DNA of 64,000 nt, from NCBI GenBank assembly GCA_947497455.1, contig CANMGU010000001.1, positions 558,001-622,000 of the forward strand, given 5' to 3'. The notes below the pieces were generated by a model. The model searched no databases and had not been told where the DNA came from. It saw nothing but the letters and a program-made list of their open reading frames with translations. The stretch comes from an uncultured Sphingomonadaceae bacterium (GTDB taxonomy: Bacteria; Pseudomonadota; Alphaproteobacteria; Sphingomonadales; Sphingomonadaceae). The translations under genes and the position numbers were made by a program. Positions 27,885 to 37,981 of the stretch are shown piece after piece. The number at the start of each line of letters is the position of its first letter. Positions within the stretch are counted from its first letter, which is position 1.

Positions 27885-29710
27885 TTTGTTTCCTCATCGA
27901 AAAGGCCGGCCAGTTGTTCGACCATGGTTCCACCCAGTTGTTCCGCGTCCATTATGGTGACAGCCCGTTTGTAATAGCGAGTCACATCATGGCCGATACC
28001 GATGGCAACCAATTGTACCGGCGAACGGCTTTCGATCCAGTCGATCACTTTACGCAGATGATTTTCCAGATAAGCGCCATGGTTCACCGAAAGGGTTGAA
28101 TCATCCACTGGTGCGCCGTCAGAGATCACCATCAAAATCCGACGTTCTTCGGGCCTCGCGATCAGTCGGCTATGCGCCCAGAGCAACGCTTCGCCATCGA
28201 TATTTTCCTTGAGCAGGCCTTCGCGCATCATCAGGCCAAGATTTTTGCGCGCTCGCCGCCAAGGTTCGTCTGCCTGCTTATAAATAATGTGACGCAAATC
28301 ATTAAGCCGCCCGGGATTGGCCGGGCGATCCGCCGCCAGCCAGCTTTCGCGGCACTGACCACCTTTCCACGCGCGGGTCGTAAAACCGAGTATTTCGGTT
28401 TTTACGCCGCAGCGTTCAAGCGTGCGCGCCATAATATCGGCGCTTATTGCGGCAATGCTGATCGGCCGTCCTCGCATCGAACCGCTATTGTCGATCAACA
28501 GGGTGACAACCGTATCGCGAAAATCGGTTTCGCGTTCGATCTTGTAGGACAGGCTGTGCGCGGGATTGCTAACTACGCGGGCCAGGCGGGCGGCATCCAG
28601 CATGCCTTCCTCCTGATCAAAATCCCAGCTGCGGTTCTGCTGCGCCATGAGGCGGCGTTGCAGGCGGTTGGCAAGTTTTGTTACCGCGCCCTGTAAATTG
28701 GTCAGTTGCTGGTCGAGAAAGGCGCGCAGCCGAGTGAGTTCTTCCTCATCGCATAGTTCGGTGGCGCTTATTATCTCGTCATATTTCTCGGTCCATGGCG
28801 CATAGTCGAAACCTGGTGGAAGGTCCGACATTGGGCGATTGGGGCGGACCGGCATCATGCCATCATCACCGGCATCGCCCATTTCCTCTTCCGTGCCTTC
28901 TTCAAGATCGTCAGCGTTTAACTCGCTCTCGCTTTCCTGTGCGTCATCTTCGGATTGTTCGGAACGCATGTCCTGCTGGCCTTGATCGCCGGTCGCTTCA
29001 TCATCCGCGCCATCGTCTTCCTGGTCTTCACTGTCTTCATCGGAATCGTCATCATTGTCGTCGGCTTCCGAAGCTTCGTCATCGCTGTTGATCAGATCGA
29101 GATGTTCCAGAAGCTGGGTGGACAGTTTGGCAAAACTTTCCTGGTCATCGAGTGTGAGATTCAAGCCATCGAGATCGGTACCTGCGCCTTCTTCAATCCA
29201 CTCGCGCAGCATTTCGACACCTTTCAGGGTCGAATCGGGAGGTGCTTCGCCGGTCAGTTTTTCACGCGCCAGCAAGGCGAGTGCGGTCGAGATAGGTACT
29301 TCATCGCGATTCTGTGCGCGAGAAATCGGGTCTGACCGCATCCGCATTTCCAAAGCCGCGTCAAGATTTCCGTTCACGCCCTTCATATTGCGCGAACCCA
29401 AGGCATCCGTACGGACCTGTTCCAAGGCATCAAAACACGCTCTGGCAATGGCCTCTTGCGGCGCATTTTTGCGGTGACGGCCTTCGTCATGATAGCGCAG
29501 TTTCAAGGCAAAACTGTCCGCAAAACCGCGAGCTTGGGCGACCTGATCGGGTGGAAGATCGCGCGCTGGCATTGGCACCTTGAGATGTTGTCCTGATTGC
29601 GAAGGCGCTTCCGCGGTATAAGCCAGCTCCACCTCGGGTTCACGCGACATCGCGCGCGCGGTGCCGCCGAGTACGTCTTTCAGATCATCAAGTTTGGATC
29701 GGTCAGCCAT
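27881..29710 (-). CDS. cobT: Cobaltochelatase subunit CobT
   Basis: Subunit of the aerobic cobalt chelatase (CobN-CobS-CobT) that inserts Co2+ into hydrogenobyrinic acid a,c-diamide in cobalamin synthesis. About 609 residues. The N-terminal half leads to a strongly acidic Asp/Glu segment (about 215-290), as in CobT/ChlD proteins. A C-terminal von Willebrand A domain follows with an intact MIDAS motif 'DNSGS' near residue 415. Start choice: a TTG at 29719 is in frame, but ATG at 29710 is preferred. Its ATPase partner cobS lies about 3 kb upstream on the same strand, separated by a penicillin-binding protein gene. The large subunit cobN is not in the window. Confidence 0.94.
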   Translation of the reverse strand: MADRSKLDDLKDVLGGTARAMSREPEVELAYTAEAPSQSGQHLKVPMPARDLPPDQVAQARGFADSFALKLRYHDEGRHRKNAPQEAIARACFDALEQVRTDALGSRNMKGVNGNLDAALEMRMRSDPISRAQNRDEVPISTALALLAREKLTGEAPPDSTLKGVEMLREWIEEGAGTDLDGLNLTLDDQESFAKLSTQLLEHLDLINSDDEASEADDNDDDSDEDSEDQEDDGADDEATGDQGQQDMRSEQSEDDAQESESELNADDLEEGTEEEMGDAGDDGMMPVRPNRPMSDLPPGFDYAPWTEKYDEIISATELCDEEELTRLRAFLDQQLTNLQGAVTKLANRLQRRLMAQQNRSWDFDQEEGMLDAARLARVVSNPAHSLSYKIERETDFRDTVVTLLIDNSGSMRGRPISIAAISADIMARTLERCGVKTEILGFTTRAWKGGQCRESWLAADRPANPGRLNDLRHIIYKQADEPWRRARKNLGLMMREGLLKENIDGEALLWAHSRLIARPEERRILMVISDGAPVDDSTLSVNHGAYLENHLRKVIDWIESRSPVQLVAIGIGHDVTRYYKRAVTIMDAEQLGGTMVEQLAGLFDEETK

Positions 29711-29791
29711 AGAAGCCAACAGCCATAAGCGGAAAGCCGAGGGGAATCAAAGGGCTAAATTCCACCTTTTTGGTAGGGAAAGCGCTGCTTC

Positions 29792-31909
29792 TTAACGATC
29801 CGTAGCGTCACGTGCTTCTTCACGTCTACTTTCGATGGCCACACCATCTCCATCAAGACGCAGATCAAGGGGGATGCCGCCAATCTCGGTAGATATAGAG
29901 ACACCCTCTCCACCTTCAATGCGAAGTTCAGCATCTCCAAGATCAATCGGTACATCCTGCAAATCATCAATATCCGGTATGTCCAGCGGCTTGATCGGCC
30001 CGTCGGGATCGGGTTTGGTGACAGGTTTCGGATCATTTGCCGGACGAACGCCTTGTATGGCCTGGCGCATGAAGTTGCGCCAGATACGGGCCGGAACCCC
30101 ACCACCGCTAATGCCTTTGAGTGGTGAGTTGTCATCATTGCCAACCCACACGCCGACGACGAGGTCGCCAGCATAGCCGACAAATAGGGCATCGCGATTA
30201 TTCTGGCTGGTGCCGGTTTTGCCGTAATTGGGAATAGACAATTGAGCATTGCGGCCCGTGCCTTTGTTGACGGCCGTGCGCAGCATATCTTCCATTCGTT
30301 CATGTGTGTTGTTGCCGTAGCGCCCCGGCCAGTCGAACAGCCATTCTGCCCAGCTTTGTTCTTTCTTTTTGAAGGCATAGGGCTTGACCGGCCAACTGTT
30401 GCTCGCAACGCCGGCATAGGCGGCGGTCAGCTCCAAGAGTGTCATCGTCGACGTGCCAAGCGCCAGACTGGGGTCATCCTCTGCCAATTTTGATGTGACA
30501 CCGAGATTTTTGGCTTCGCGAATGACCGCTTTGTCGCCAACCTGACCGAACAACCGAACCGCTGCGACATTACTGGATTTGGCGAAAGCGTCTTTCAGTG
30601 TGATCTCGCCACGATATTTTTCTCCGGCATTTTTCGGAAGATAACCGCCTTTGGTAATCGGACTGTCATCGACCATGTCCTCCGGTCGGATATCAGCCCG
30701 CAGGGCGGCCAGCCAGACGAACAGCTTGAAGGTGGATCCTGGCTGGCGTTTTGCTTGTGTCACGCGGTTAAAGGCGGAATCCTTGTAGCTGCGCCCACCA
30801 ATCATCGCAACGACTTCACCATCCGGCCGCATAGCCACTAAAGCAACTTGCGCTTTCCCAAGCGGTGCACGGTTGACGACACTATTGGCAATTTTCTGCA
30901 ATCGGGAATCTAGCGTAGTGGTAAGTGTCAGCTTGCTATAGCTCATTTCCGATAGTGCCCTGGCCCTTGGCATTGCCCAGTCAGCAAAATAAGTGCCAGT
31001 GGGAACGGTGTTTTTTGTCCGCACATCCAGCACCGGATTGGGCAGATTGTCAGCCTCTTTCTGATCCAGGAAACCGGCGGCAACCATTGCCGACTTCACA
31101 AGCTTGGCACGCTTTGCCGCTAGAGTGGGGTTGCGGGTTGGCGCAAGGCGGGAAGGGGCCTGCACCAGGCCGGCCAGCATGATCGCCTGTTCCGGTTTCA
31201 GATTTTCCGGCTTGCGATAATAGTAATGCAAGGAGGCGGCACGTAGGCCGTAAACATTGTCGCCGAAATAGACGTTGGACAGATAACGCTCGAGAATTTC
31301 ATCCTTGGACAAGCGTGCCTCCATCCAGAAAGCAATCAGCATTTCGCGTGCCTTGCGGGTCAGGCTGCGCTCGGGAGTGAGGAAGGTGAGCTTGGCCAGC
31401 TGCTGCGTAATCGTGCTGCCACCCTGGGTCATGCCGCTGCCGGTCGCATTGCTCCATGCCGCGCGCGCAAGACCACGCGGATCGACACCCCAGTGAGAAT
31501 AGAAGCGCCGGTCTTCAATCGCCAGAAATGCATCGACCACATGATCGGGTAGTTCGGCAACCTGCACCGGTTCATCGACGATGGCTCCATTGCGGGCAAT
31601 CGGCTGACCGTCAGAGGTCAGCAAGGTGATTTGGGGCGGGGCAATGGGCTGCAAAGACTTGGACAGCGGTGCGGTAATCGCGAGCCAGGCAATCAGCAGG
31701 ATGAAGAGAAACAGAAACGCCGCCAGACCCCGGCTGAACCACCACCATTTCCCGCGCGGCTTTTTGAGCGGCGCAAGCGGTTGGTCTTGCAGATGTGGGG
31801 GCAAGGCGTCGCCATAGGGTTCGTAGAAAACGGTCTCAACAGGCGCTTTTCGGCCAAAGGGCCAGTACCAGCGCGCAAGTTTCGCAGATTGTGAGGTCTG
31901 ATCCAACAT
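29792..31909 (-). CDS. Class A penicillin-binding protein (bifunctional transglycosylase/transpeptidase, PBP1A type)
   Basis: A 705-residue inner-membrane peptidoglycan synthase. It has a cytoplasmic N-terminus of about 60 residues and one membrane anchor (about 61-80). A glycosyltransferase-51 domain follows (about 95-270), with catalytic Glu132 in 'AIEDRRF' and the 'GGSTITQQLAK' motif. The transpeptidase domain (about 330-620) has the Ser in 'PGSTFK' (SXXK), 'SSN' (SXN) and 'KTGTS' (KTG). The C-terminal 70 residues form an Asp/Pro-rich tail that is probably unstructured. It lies between cobT and cobS with no evident functional link. A short, Pro-rich tail distinguishes it from PBP1C, which carries a separate C-terminal domain. 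Confidence 0.93.
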   Translation of the reverse strand: MLDQTSQSAKLARWYWPFGRKAPVETVFYEPYGDALPPHLQDQPLAPLKKPRGKWWWFSRGLAAFLFLFILLIAWLAITAPLSKSLQPIAPPQITLLTSDGQPIARNGAIVDEPVQVAELPDHVVDAFLAIEDRRFYSHWGVDPRGLARAAWSNATGSGMTQGGSTITQQLAKLTFLTPERSLTRKAREMLIAFWMEARLSKDEILERYLSNVYFGDNVYGLRAASLHYYYRKPENLKPEQAIMLAGLVQAPSRLAPTRNPTLAAKRAKLVKSAMVAAGFLDQKEADNLPNPVLDVRTKNTVPTGTYFADWAMPRARALSEMSYSKLTLTTTLDSRLQKIANSVVNRAPLGKAQVALVAMRPDGEVVAMIGGRSYKDSAFNRVTQAKRQPGSTFKLFVWLAALRADIRPEDMVDDSPITKGGYLPKNAGEKYRGEITLKDAFAKSSNVAAVRLFGQVGDKAVIREAKNLGVTSKLAEDDPSLALGTSTMTLLELTAAYAGVASNSWPVKPYAFKKKEQSWAEWLFDWPGRYGNNTHERMEDMLRTAVNKGTGRNAQLSIPNYGKTGTSQNNRDALFVGYAGDLVVGVWVGNDDNSPLKGISGGGVPARIWRNFMRQAIQGVRPANDPKPVTKPDPDGPIKPLDIPDIDDLQDVPIDLGDAELRIEGGEGVSISTEIGGIPLDLRLDGDGVAIESRREEARDATDR

Positions 31910-32158
31910 CCCTAGTGTATTACCCTAATAATACGGTCTTGGCGAGAGCAAAAAATTTTCTTTGTTGCAAAACACGAATGGTGGTTTTCCATCCTGAATA
32001 ATGCATATTATATGAACGCGCGGAAGATTCTCCGCCAACAGGGGCGAGCTCAATGTCATTTTTCCAGCATGATTTGCGATGTTCGCACCGGCAGATTTTG
32101 GCCGAACAGGCAGCCGAGCGCAATTCGCCAAATCGCCTCAATTCCGAGGGAAATAGAG

Positions 32159-32551
32159 ATGTTTGAGAAGTTTCTGAAGATCGGCAATCCGTTTAAACTT
32201 ACGCAGCGGGAATATGAGGCAACGATCAACGCGTTGAACATATTTTTCGGTGCGATAATTGGCGTTAGTTTAGGCAACATCGCAGAAATTCCGCTAAAGG
32301 ATTATATGATTCTGCTTGTGATCATTGCCACGTTGGTCAGCAGCATACTGCTGGTCACCTACACGCATCGCCGAATCTGGAACAGTGTCATGCTAACGGT
32401 GTTTTTGCTGGTTGCCTGGTATCTGGAAAGCGATACGGGCGGCGAGTTAATAGATTTTCCGGACAGGGTTCTGCCAACTTTGACAGTTTGGGCGGCCATG
32501 GCGGTCAGTACGGAATTCTCAGACCGCGCGGATGATCCCAACAAAAATTAG
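32159..32551 (+). CDS. Small integral membrane protein, unrecognised
   Basis: A 130-residue protein with three to four apolar segments (about 24-42, 48-66, 75-90 and 105-118) and polar ends; I recognise no family. Start choice: the frame is open further upstream, but ATG at 32159 is preceded by GAGGGAAATAG, a good ribosome site, and the upstream extension looks non-coding. It is the only plus-strand gene in this stretch. Its stop overlaps the end of the convergent cobS gene by 4 bases. The apolar pattern and the ribosome site argue that it is real. Confidence 0.65.
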   Translation: MFEKFLKIGNPFKLTQREYEATINALNIFFGAIIGVSLGNIAEIPLKDYMILLVIIATLVSSILLVTYTHRRIWNSVMLTVFLLVAWYLESDTGGELIDFPDRVLPTLTVWAAMAVSTEFSDRADDPNKN

Positions 32552-33537
32552 GCCCCAACTACGCTTTCCGGCAGATCTTCGCCAAATACGCGCTGGTAAT
32601 ATTCAGCGACCAGCATCCGTTCGGCTTCATCACATTTGTTGAGGAAGCTAAGACGGAAAGCGAAACCGACATTGTTGAAGATTGCGGCATTCTGGGCCCA
32701 GCTGATTACGGTCCGCGGGCTCATCACGGTTGATATATCGCCATTTACAAAGCCCTGACGCGACAAGTCAGCGACCTTGATCATATTCTCAACCGTTTTG
32801 TCGTCCGTATCCGGAACCTTCGAAAGGATGACCTGCGCTTCGGTTGCGGCCGGCAGATAGTTGAGCGTAACCACGATGTTCCAGCGATCCATCTGACCCT
32901 GGTTGATTTGCTGTGTGCCGTGATACAGCCCGCTGGTATCACCCAGACCAACTGTGTTGGCGGTTGCAAATAGGCGGAAGTTGGGGTTTGGACGGATGAC
33001 CCGGTTCTGATCGAGCAAGGTCAACTTGCCTTCCGCCTCAAGAACACGCTGAATTACGAACATCACGTCCGGGCGACCAGCGTCATATTCGTCAAAAACC
33101 AGGGCCGTTGGTGTCTGAAGCGCCCATGGCAAAAGGCCTTCGCGGAATTCGGTGACCTGCTGGCCATCTTTCAAAACAATGGCATCGCGACCGACCAGAT
33201 CAATACGGCTGATATGGGCATCAAGGTTGATCCGGATACAGGGCCAGTTCAAACGAGCCGCGACCTGTTCGATGTGGGTTGATTTACCGGTGCCGTGGAA
33301 ACCTTGCACCATCACCCGGCGGTTAAACGCAAAGCCTGCGAGGATTGCTGCGGTCGTATCCTGATCAAACACATAAGAGGGATCGAGATCCGGAACCCGT
33401 TCGTCTTTCTCGCTGAAAGAAGGAATTTGCATGTCCAGATCAATGCCAAACATCTCCCGCGCATCAACAGTCTGATCCGGAGCTGCCAATACAGTTTCGC
33501 CACTGCCGCTAGGATGGGTATTTGGGATGTCAGTCAT
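32548..33537 (-). CDS. cobS: Cobaltochelatase ATPase subunit CobS
   Basis: AAA+ ATPase that drives cobalt insertion together with CobT and CobN. It has 329 residues, the usual family length. The Walker A motif 'GFHGTGKS' is at 79-86 and Walker B 'ALVFDEYD' at about 150. The sensor region 'LFATANTVG' follows, and an Arg-finger region lies near 'MSPRT'. The N-terminal 60 residues are the CobS-type lead with '[12 protein letters not shown]'. It lies 53 bases downstream of the J-domain gene on the same strand, a neighbourhood (J-domain, bolA, cobS, cobT) often kept in alphaproteobacteria. Confidence 0.95.
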   Translation of the reverse strand: MTDIPNTHPSGSGETVLAAPDQTVDAREMFGIDLDMQIPSFSEKDERVPDLDPSYVFDQDTTAAILAGFAFNRRVMVQGFHGTGKSTHIEQVAARLNWPCIRINLDAHISRIDLVGRDAIVLKDGQQVTEFREGLLPWALQTPTALVFDEYDAGRPDVMFVIQRVLEAEGKLTLLDQNRVIRPNPNFRLFATANTVGLGDTSGLYHGTQQINQGQMDRWNIVVTLNYLPAATEAQVILSKVPDTDDKTVENMIKVADLSRQGFVNGDISTVMSPRTVISWAQNAAIFNNVGFAFRLSFLNKCDEAERMLVAEYYQRVFGEDLPESVVGA

Positions 33538-33590
33538 GTTTGTCCTTTGAAAACTCCGGCCTCATTATGAAATACAAAAAGCAAGAGCCA

Positions 33591-34193
33591 CTATCTAAAA
33601 TCTGGTGATTCCTTAAGCTGCGTATAGGCCGCGATGACATTTGCCAACTGTTTCTCATGACTTCTGTTGCCGCCATTGCGATCGGGATGATATTTGCGCA
33701 CCAGTTCAGAGTAACGCCTGCGGATTTCTCCGCGCTCCGCATCCTCGCCAAGCCCTAGCGTCTTGAGCGCTTTGCGGTCGCCAGCACTAATCGTTCGACC
33801 AGGTGTTTGGGGCCGTGAAACGCTGGCAGCAAATCTTGCACCGATAGCGTCTAGTGGGTCGGTAAAATCGGTCCATGCCGGCGCTGCGGTGGGACCTGTG
33901 TCGTAGATTCGCCGATTGCTGTCCCATCCACGGATGGGGTGTTGGGCTTCGAAAATCTGCTCCTGATCCATGCCATCGAAATAATCATAGCCTTGATTGA
34001 ACTCGCGAACATGATCGAGACACAGCCAGCGATACTCGCCCGGACCGTCATAGCCATGCCGCGCACCATAAATGGGCGGCGCGCGAAATTCACCTTCTTC
34101 CTGACATCCATCAATCGCGCAAGATCGCCCTTCGCTTTCCACACGACCATGGAAACGGTTCGGTTTCTTTTTCTGAGGATCGGAGGAAGGCAA
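33591..34193 (-). CDS. J-domain (DnaJ-like) protein
   Basis: A 200-residue co-chaperone-type protein. The J domain is C-terminal (about 138-198), with the HPD signature in 'RKYHPDRNGG', expected to stimulate an Hsp70/DnaK ATPase. The N-terminal 130 residues contain two Cys in 'CAIDGCQEEG' and further conserved aromatic residues, as in a sphingomonad-type family with an N-terminal zinc-like module. The start is uncertain: the frame is closed by a TAA upstream, and the first available initiator is TTG at 34193. It is divergent from bolA, 64 bases away. Confidence 0.87.
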   Translation of the reverse strand: MPSSDPQKKKPNRFHGRVESEGRSCAIDGCQEEGEFRAPPIYGARHGYDGPGEYRWLCLDHVREFNQGYDYFDGMDQEQIFEAQHPIRGWDSNRRIYDTGPTAAPAWTDFTDPLDAIGARFAASVSRPQTPGRTISAGDRKALKTLGLGEDAERGEIRRRYSELVRKYHPDRNGGNRSHEKQLANVIAAYTQLKESPDFR

Positions 34194-34257
34194 AAGATTG
34201 TCCGGTTATTGAAGCGAGATGGCGGTTCGCAAATGCTGGTGAAGCCTCTATATAGGC

Positions 34258-34545
34258 ATGATGGAAACAGAATCAAAAGGCCCCGTGGCCGCAGAAATCG
34301 AAAAGCGACTGATGGAAGGGCTATCACCCGTATCGTTGAAAGTTATCAACGACAGCGCCAGCCATCACGGCCATGCAGGCGATGACGGAAGTGGCGAGTC
34401 GCATTTTACTGTGGAAATCACTTGCGAGGCATTTGCCGGCCAATCGCGGCTCAACCGACAGCGGATGGTGAATAAGGCCCTGGGTGATTTGATGCAAAAC
34501 AAGGTGCATGCCATGGCGATCAAGGCGACGGTGCCGGGGGAGTGA
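34258..34545 (+). CDS. BolA family protein
   Basis: A 95-residue BolA-like protein. The fold elements are visible: N-terminal 'IEKRLMEGLSP' helix, a loop with several His, 'SHFTVEITCEAFAG', then 'LNRQRMVNKALGDLM' and the C-terminal strand 'VHAMAIKA'. The conserved His near the end could, with a monothiol glutaredoxin, ligate a [2Fe-2S] cluster, the known role of BolA/IbaG proteins. The sequence begins with two consecutive ATG codons, and the first is used here. The 3' end overlaps a downstream GTG start (GTGA), so it is coupled to a cupin gene. Confidence 0.92.
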   Translation: MMETESKGPVAAEIEKRLMEGLSPVSLKVINDSASHHGHAGDDGSGESHFTVEITCEAFAGQSRLNRQRMVNKALGDLMQNKVHAMAIKATVPGE

Positions 34546-34922
34546 GCGACAGGGCAACTCCGAGCAAGGTCAATCTCAAAGATGCCTTCGCCACCTTCTC
34601 CGATCACTGGTCACCCAAGGTTGCTGGTGAAATTAATGATGCTCAGGTGAAGCTGGCAAAATTTGAAGGCAAATTTGAATGGCATCATCATGACAATGAA
34701 GACGAACTTTTTCTGGTGATTGCCGGAACCATGCGCATGGGGCTACGCACCGGTCATGTGGATGTCGGGCCGGGCGAGTTCATTATCATTCCGCACGGGA
34801 TTGAACATCGTCCCGAGGGTCTGGATGGCGAATGCCATGTGGTGCTGCTTGAACCCAAGACGACCGTGAACACGGGCAACGTGGTGACCGAGAAGACCGT
34901 GACAGAGTTGGATCGGTTGTAA
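34542..34922 (+). CDS. Small cupin-domain protein
   Basis: A 126-residue single cupin. The first motif ('WHHHDNEDELFLVIAG') supplies His/His/Glu and the second ('PHGIEHRP') a further His, so a metal site is intact. Single cupins of this kind include isomerases, dioxygenases and regulators; no specific role can be assigned. The GTG start overlaps the bolA stop by three bases (GTGA), so the two are co-translated. The C-terminus ends with a Thr/Val-rich strand. Confidence 0.82.
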   Translation: MSDRATPSKVNLKDAFATFSDHWSPKVAGEINDAQVKLAKFEGKFEWHHHDNEDELFLVIAGTMRMGLRTGHVDVGPGEFIIIPHGIEHRPEGLDGECHVVLLEPKTTVNTGNVVTEKTVTELDRL

Positions 34923-34942
34923 GTAGCGGAAATCGACGAGTT

Positions 34943-35998
34943 CTAAGAGGCTCCCAACCATTTGACCCATGCGCCATGTGCGTGAGCCTCCCCAAGCTTG
35001 ACCGGATCGCCACCATCCGGCCAATGCCTGACAATCAATTCATGGCGATAGGTTTCGCGATTGGCTTCCAATGACAGCCAGGCCAGCGGTCGCTCTGCTG
35101 TGGCTCGGTTTCCGGCTTCTTCCATCGCCTGCTTGATCCGATCACGCCCGGCCTTGGGGATATATTGCCAGACGATGGAATGGACCAGCACCCGCGTAAC
35201 GCCCGCTGTCTGGGGCTTGGCGAGTTGTTCGATCATCCAGTCATCGGCACCCGCACCCTCCAGATGGGGCGGCTGCTCGTTGACCATCTCTATGGCGGTC
35301 TTCATCCGTTCGAAACGGACCTTATGTTCTGGCCAGATATAGGCGGTCAGCCTGCGGGCTTGCGCTGGATCAGCGAGATCAACCGGCGCGATGTCACAGC
35401 CACGAAGGGAGTCAAAGGCAAAGGGCAAATCTGGGGGCGGTGGTCCTTCCCAATCGGGCGTAAAGGAGAGGGATGCATCCTCAGGACCAATCGAAACGCC
35501 GCCAAGATCATAGTGATAACGATCGACCATCAAGTTCAGGCCAGCACTCGACCCGATTTCCAGTAGCTCATAGCGCGGGGGCAGTCCTTGTTGGGTCAGC
35601 CAAAGCAGGCCTGCTATGTAAGAGGAAGACCGCCCCGCCTCATTGGTCTGTGGCGGAGAGTCGAGCCATGGCAGCAATGCGGCCTCGTCCGTCTCTATCG
35701 TGGCGGCAATGATTTGTTCGGCATCTTTGGCAGCTTGTTCATCACCGTTGTAAATCCTGGAAAGCTGGTCATGCTGGCCCGCCAGATGCAGCGCGTGAAA
35801 GCCGCCTGCGACCCGCAAGGGCAGGGCGTCGGACAGCGGATTGCCTTCCCATCCGAGTACCCGGCGGCCCAATTCGGTACTTTCATCAAGCGCACCGATA
35901 ATTGCCTCGACCATGCGGCCGGTAATCGGTGCGCCATTGGACCGGCAATATTCTATCTGGTTGATGAAGGCGTCCTGTATCTTTTGCTGGTGAGACAT
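34943..35998 (-). CDS. DUF2332 family protein
   Basis: A soluble protein of about 351 residues in the DUF2332 family, whose function is unknown. The central 'YELLEIGSSAGLNLMVDRY' segment resembles motif I of S-adenosylmethionine-dependent methyltransferases, so a Rossmann-like fold is likely. Start choice: the open frame extends to 36175, but that part overlaps hisG on the other strand. ATG at 35998 gives the typical family N-terminus. It is divergent from hisG (about 40 bases) and convergent with the cupin gene, whose stop is 20 bases away. Confidence 0.85.
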   Translation of the reverse strand: MSHQQKIQDAFINQIEYCRSNGAPITGRMVEAIIGALDESTELGRRVLGWEGNPLSDALPLRVAGGFHALHLAGQHDQLSRIYNGDEQAAKDAEQIIAATIETDEAALLPWLDSPPQTNEAGRSSSYIAGLLWLTQQGLPPRYELLEIGSSAGLNLMVDRYHYDLGGVSIGPEDASLSFTPDWEGPPPPDLPFAFDSLRGCDIAPVDLADPAQARRLTAYIWPEHKVRFERMKTAIEMVNEQPPHLEGAGADDWMIEQLAKPQTAGVTRVLVHSIVWQYIPKAGRDRIKQAMEEAGNRATAERPLAWLSLEANRETYRHELIVRHWPDGGDPVKLGEAHAHGAWVKWLGAS

Positions 35999-36038
35999 AT
36001 TGCCCTTTCCGGTATGAAGCCCTAATGCGACGGCTTCT

Positions 36039-36689
36039 ATGACCACACCCCTTATCTTTGCAATCCCCAAGGGACGGATTCTCGACGAGGCCTTGCCGAT
36101 GCTGGCCAAGGTTGGCATCGAACCTGTGCCGGAATTTTTTGACAAGGCCAACCGCAGCTTGATGTTCGGCACCAATCAGGCGCATGTCTCGATCATCCGG
36201 GTCCGCGCCTTTGATGTGGCGACATTTGTTGCCCATGGCGCAGCACAAATCGGAATTGTCGGATCGGACGTGGTCGAAGAGTTCAATTATAGTGAGCTTT
36301 ACGCGCCGGTTGATCTGGGTATTGGTCGCTGCCGTTTGTCAGTGGCGCAACCCAAGGATGATGCCGAGCAGATTGGCAATATCTCACACATCCGGGTCGC
36401 GACCAAATATCCCAACCTGACCAGCCGCCATTTTGAGGCGCAGGGCATTCAGGCGGAATGTGTGAAACTAAATGGCGCAATGGAACTCGCGCCTTCACTC
36501 GGCCTGTCGCGACATATTGTCGATCTGGTCGAGTCCGGCAGTACGCTGAAAGCCAATAACCTCATTGAAACCGACCGGATTATCGACATCTCCGCGCGGT
36601 TGGTAGTGAATCGGGCGGCCTTCAAGATGCGTAGCGAAGAGCTGACCGGGTTGGTTCAGAAATTCCGCGAACTGGTGGGGCAAGTCTGA
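36039..36689 (+). CDS. hisG: ATP phosphoribosyltransferase, short form
   Basis: First enzyme of histidine biosynthesis, condensing ATP and PRPP. At 216 residues it is the short form lacking the C-terminal regulatory ACT-like domain. Short HisG needs the HisZ partner for activity; hisZ is not in this window. Family segments include '[12 protein letters not shown]', '[10 protein letters not shown]' and the PRPP loop '[14 protein letters not shown]'. The stop overlaps the hisD start by one base (TGATGG), and the two form an operon with nusB. Confidence 0.96.
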   Translation: MTTPLIFAIPKGRILDEALPMLAKVGIEPVPEFFDKANRSLMFGTNQAHVSIIRVRAFDVATFVAHGAAQIGIVGSDVVEEFNYSELYAPVDLGIGRCRLSVAQPKDDAEQIGNISHIRVATKYPNLTSRHFEAQGIQAECVKLNGAMELAPSLGLSRHIVDLVESGSTLKANNLIETDRIIDISARLVVNRAAFKMRSEELTGLVQKFRELVGQV

Positions 36690-37981
36690 TGGCTTTGCGG
36701 CTTTCAACCTCGGATGCCGGTTTTGCCGACGCCTTTGATGCACTGGTCAACGCCCGCCGCGAAGCGGACGCCGATGTATCTGCGGATGTTGCTGCGATTA
36801 TTCAGGATGTGCGTGCAAGCGGGGACGAAGCAGTCGCTCGGCTCACGCAGAAATTCGATGGTCATGATCTGGATTTCACCGGTTGGAAAGTTTCGGTGGC
36901 AGAATGTGAAGCAGCCCTTGGTGGTCTCGACCCTAACCTGCGGATTGCTCTGGAACTGGCTGCGATCCGTATTCGCGACTATCACGAGGGGCAAAAGCCC
37001 GACAATCGCGACTATCGCGATGATGCAGGCGTTCGCATCGGTGCGCGCTGGAATGCGGTGGAACGAGCCGGAATATATATTCCGGGTGGTCGAGCGGCTT
37101 ATCCATCGTCCGTGCTGATGAACGCCATACCGGCCAAGGTTGCTGGCGCGGATCAGGTCATCATGGTTACACCAACGCCGGGCGGGGAGGTCAATCCCTT
37201 GGTTCTTGCTGCGGCCCAAATTGCGGGCGTCGATGAGATCTGGCGTATTGGCGGTGCACAAGCGATTGCGGCGTTGGCTTTTGGGACGGAGAAAATTGCA
37301 CCTGTTGATGTGATTACAGGTCCAGGCAATGCGTGGGTCGCCGAAGCCAAGCGACAGGTATATGGCGTAGTCGGTATCGATATGGTCGCGGGGCCATCGG
37401 AAATAGTCGTTGTTGCTGATAGTCAGAATGATCCGGACTGGATCGCGGCTGATCTATTGTCACAGGCAGAACATGATCCAACGAGCCAGTCGATATTGTT
37501 CACCGATGACAGCGCCTTTGCTGACAAGGTCGCGGCGCAGATCGGTGCGCAACTCGGCGAATTGGCCACCCGCAAAACCGCGATGCAAAGCTGGGATGAT
37601 AATGGCGCGATCATATTGGTCGACCGGCTGGAGCAAGCTATGCCGTTAGTCGATCGTCTGGCCGCAGAGCATCTCGAACTGGCTTGTGATAATCCGCAAG
37701 CCCTGTTCAACAAGGTTCGCCATGCTGGCTCGGTGTTTCTAGGCCGCCATACGCCCGAAGCTGTGGGTGATTATGTTGCAGGTCCAAACCATGTGCTGCC
37801 GACAGGAAGGCGTGCGCGCTTTTCATCCGGGCTGTCCGTTACCGATTTCATGAAGCGTACCAGCTTTCTGGAATGCGATGCAGCGGCGCTCAGCAAAATT
37901 GGTCCAGCGGCCGTTGCCCTCGCCGAAGCAGAAGGTTTGCCCGCTCATGCTGCAAGCGTCAGAAAAAGGTTAAATCCATGA
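36689..37981 (+). CDS. hisD: Histidinol dehydrogenase
   Basis: Zinc- and NAD-dependent enzyme that oxidises histidinol to histidine in two steps. The length of 430 residues is usual. Conserved segments are 'YIPGGRAAYPSS', 'GPGNAWVAEAK', 'DMVAGPSEIVV', the zinc/catalytic region 'LLSQAEHDP', the catalytic Glu-His in 'AAEHLEL' and C-terminal 'GPNHVLPTG' with its metal-binding His. The stop overlaps the nusB start (ATGA). Located between hisG and nusB, as in many alphaproteobacteria. Confidence 0.97.
   Translation: MALRLSTSDAGFADAFDALVNARREADADVSADVAAIIQDVRASGDEAVARLTQKFDGHDLDFTGWKVSVAECEAALGGLDPNLRIALELAAIRIRDYHEGQKPDNRDYRDDAGVRIGARWNAVERAGIYIPGGRAAYPSSVLMNAIPAKVAGADQVIMVTPTPGGEVNPLVLAAAQIAGVDEIWRIGGAQAIAALAFGTEKIAPVDVITGPGNAWVAEAKRQVYGVVGIDMVAGPSEIVVVADSQNDPDWIAADLLSQAEHDPTSQSILFTDDSAFADKVAAQIGAQLGELATRKTAMQSWDDNGAIILVDRLEQAMPLVDRLAAEHLELACDNPQALFNKVRHAGSVFLGRHTPEAVGDYVAGPNHVLPTGRRARFSSGLSVTDFMKRTSFLECDAAALSKIGPAAVALAEAEGLPAHAASVRKRLNP

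Noticed and set aside
35999..36175. Extended N-terminus of the DUF2332 protein
   Set aside because: It overlaps hisG on the other strand and the family N-terminus begins at 35998.
37873..37977. Extended N-terminus of NusB
   Set aside because: It lies inside hisD; the ATGA overlap at 37978 gives the family start.
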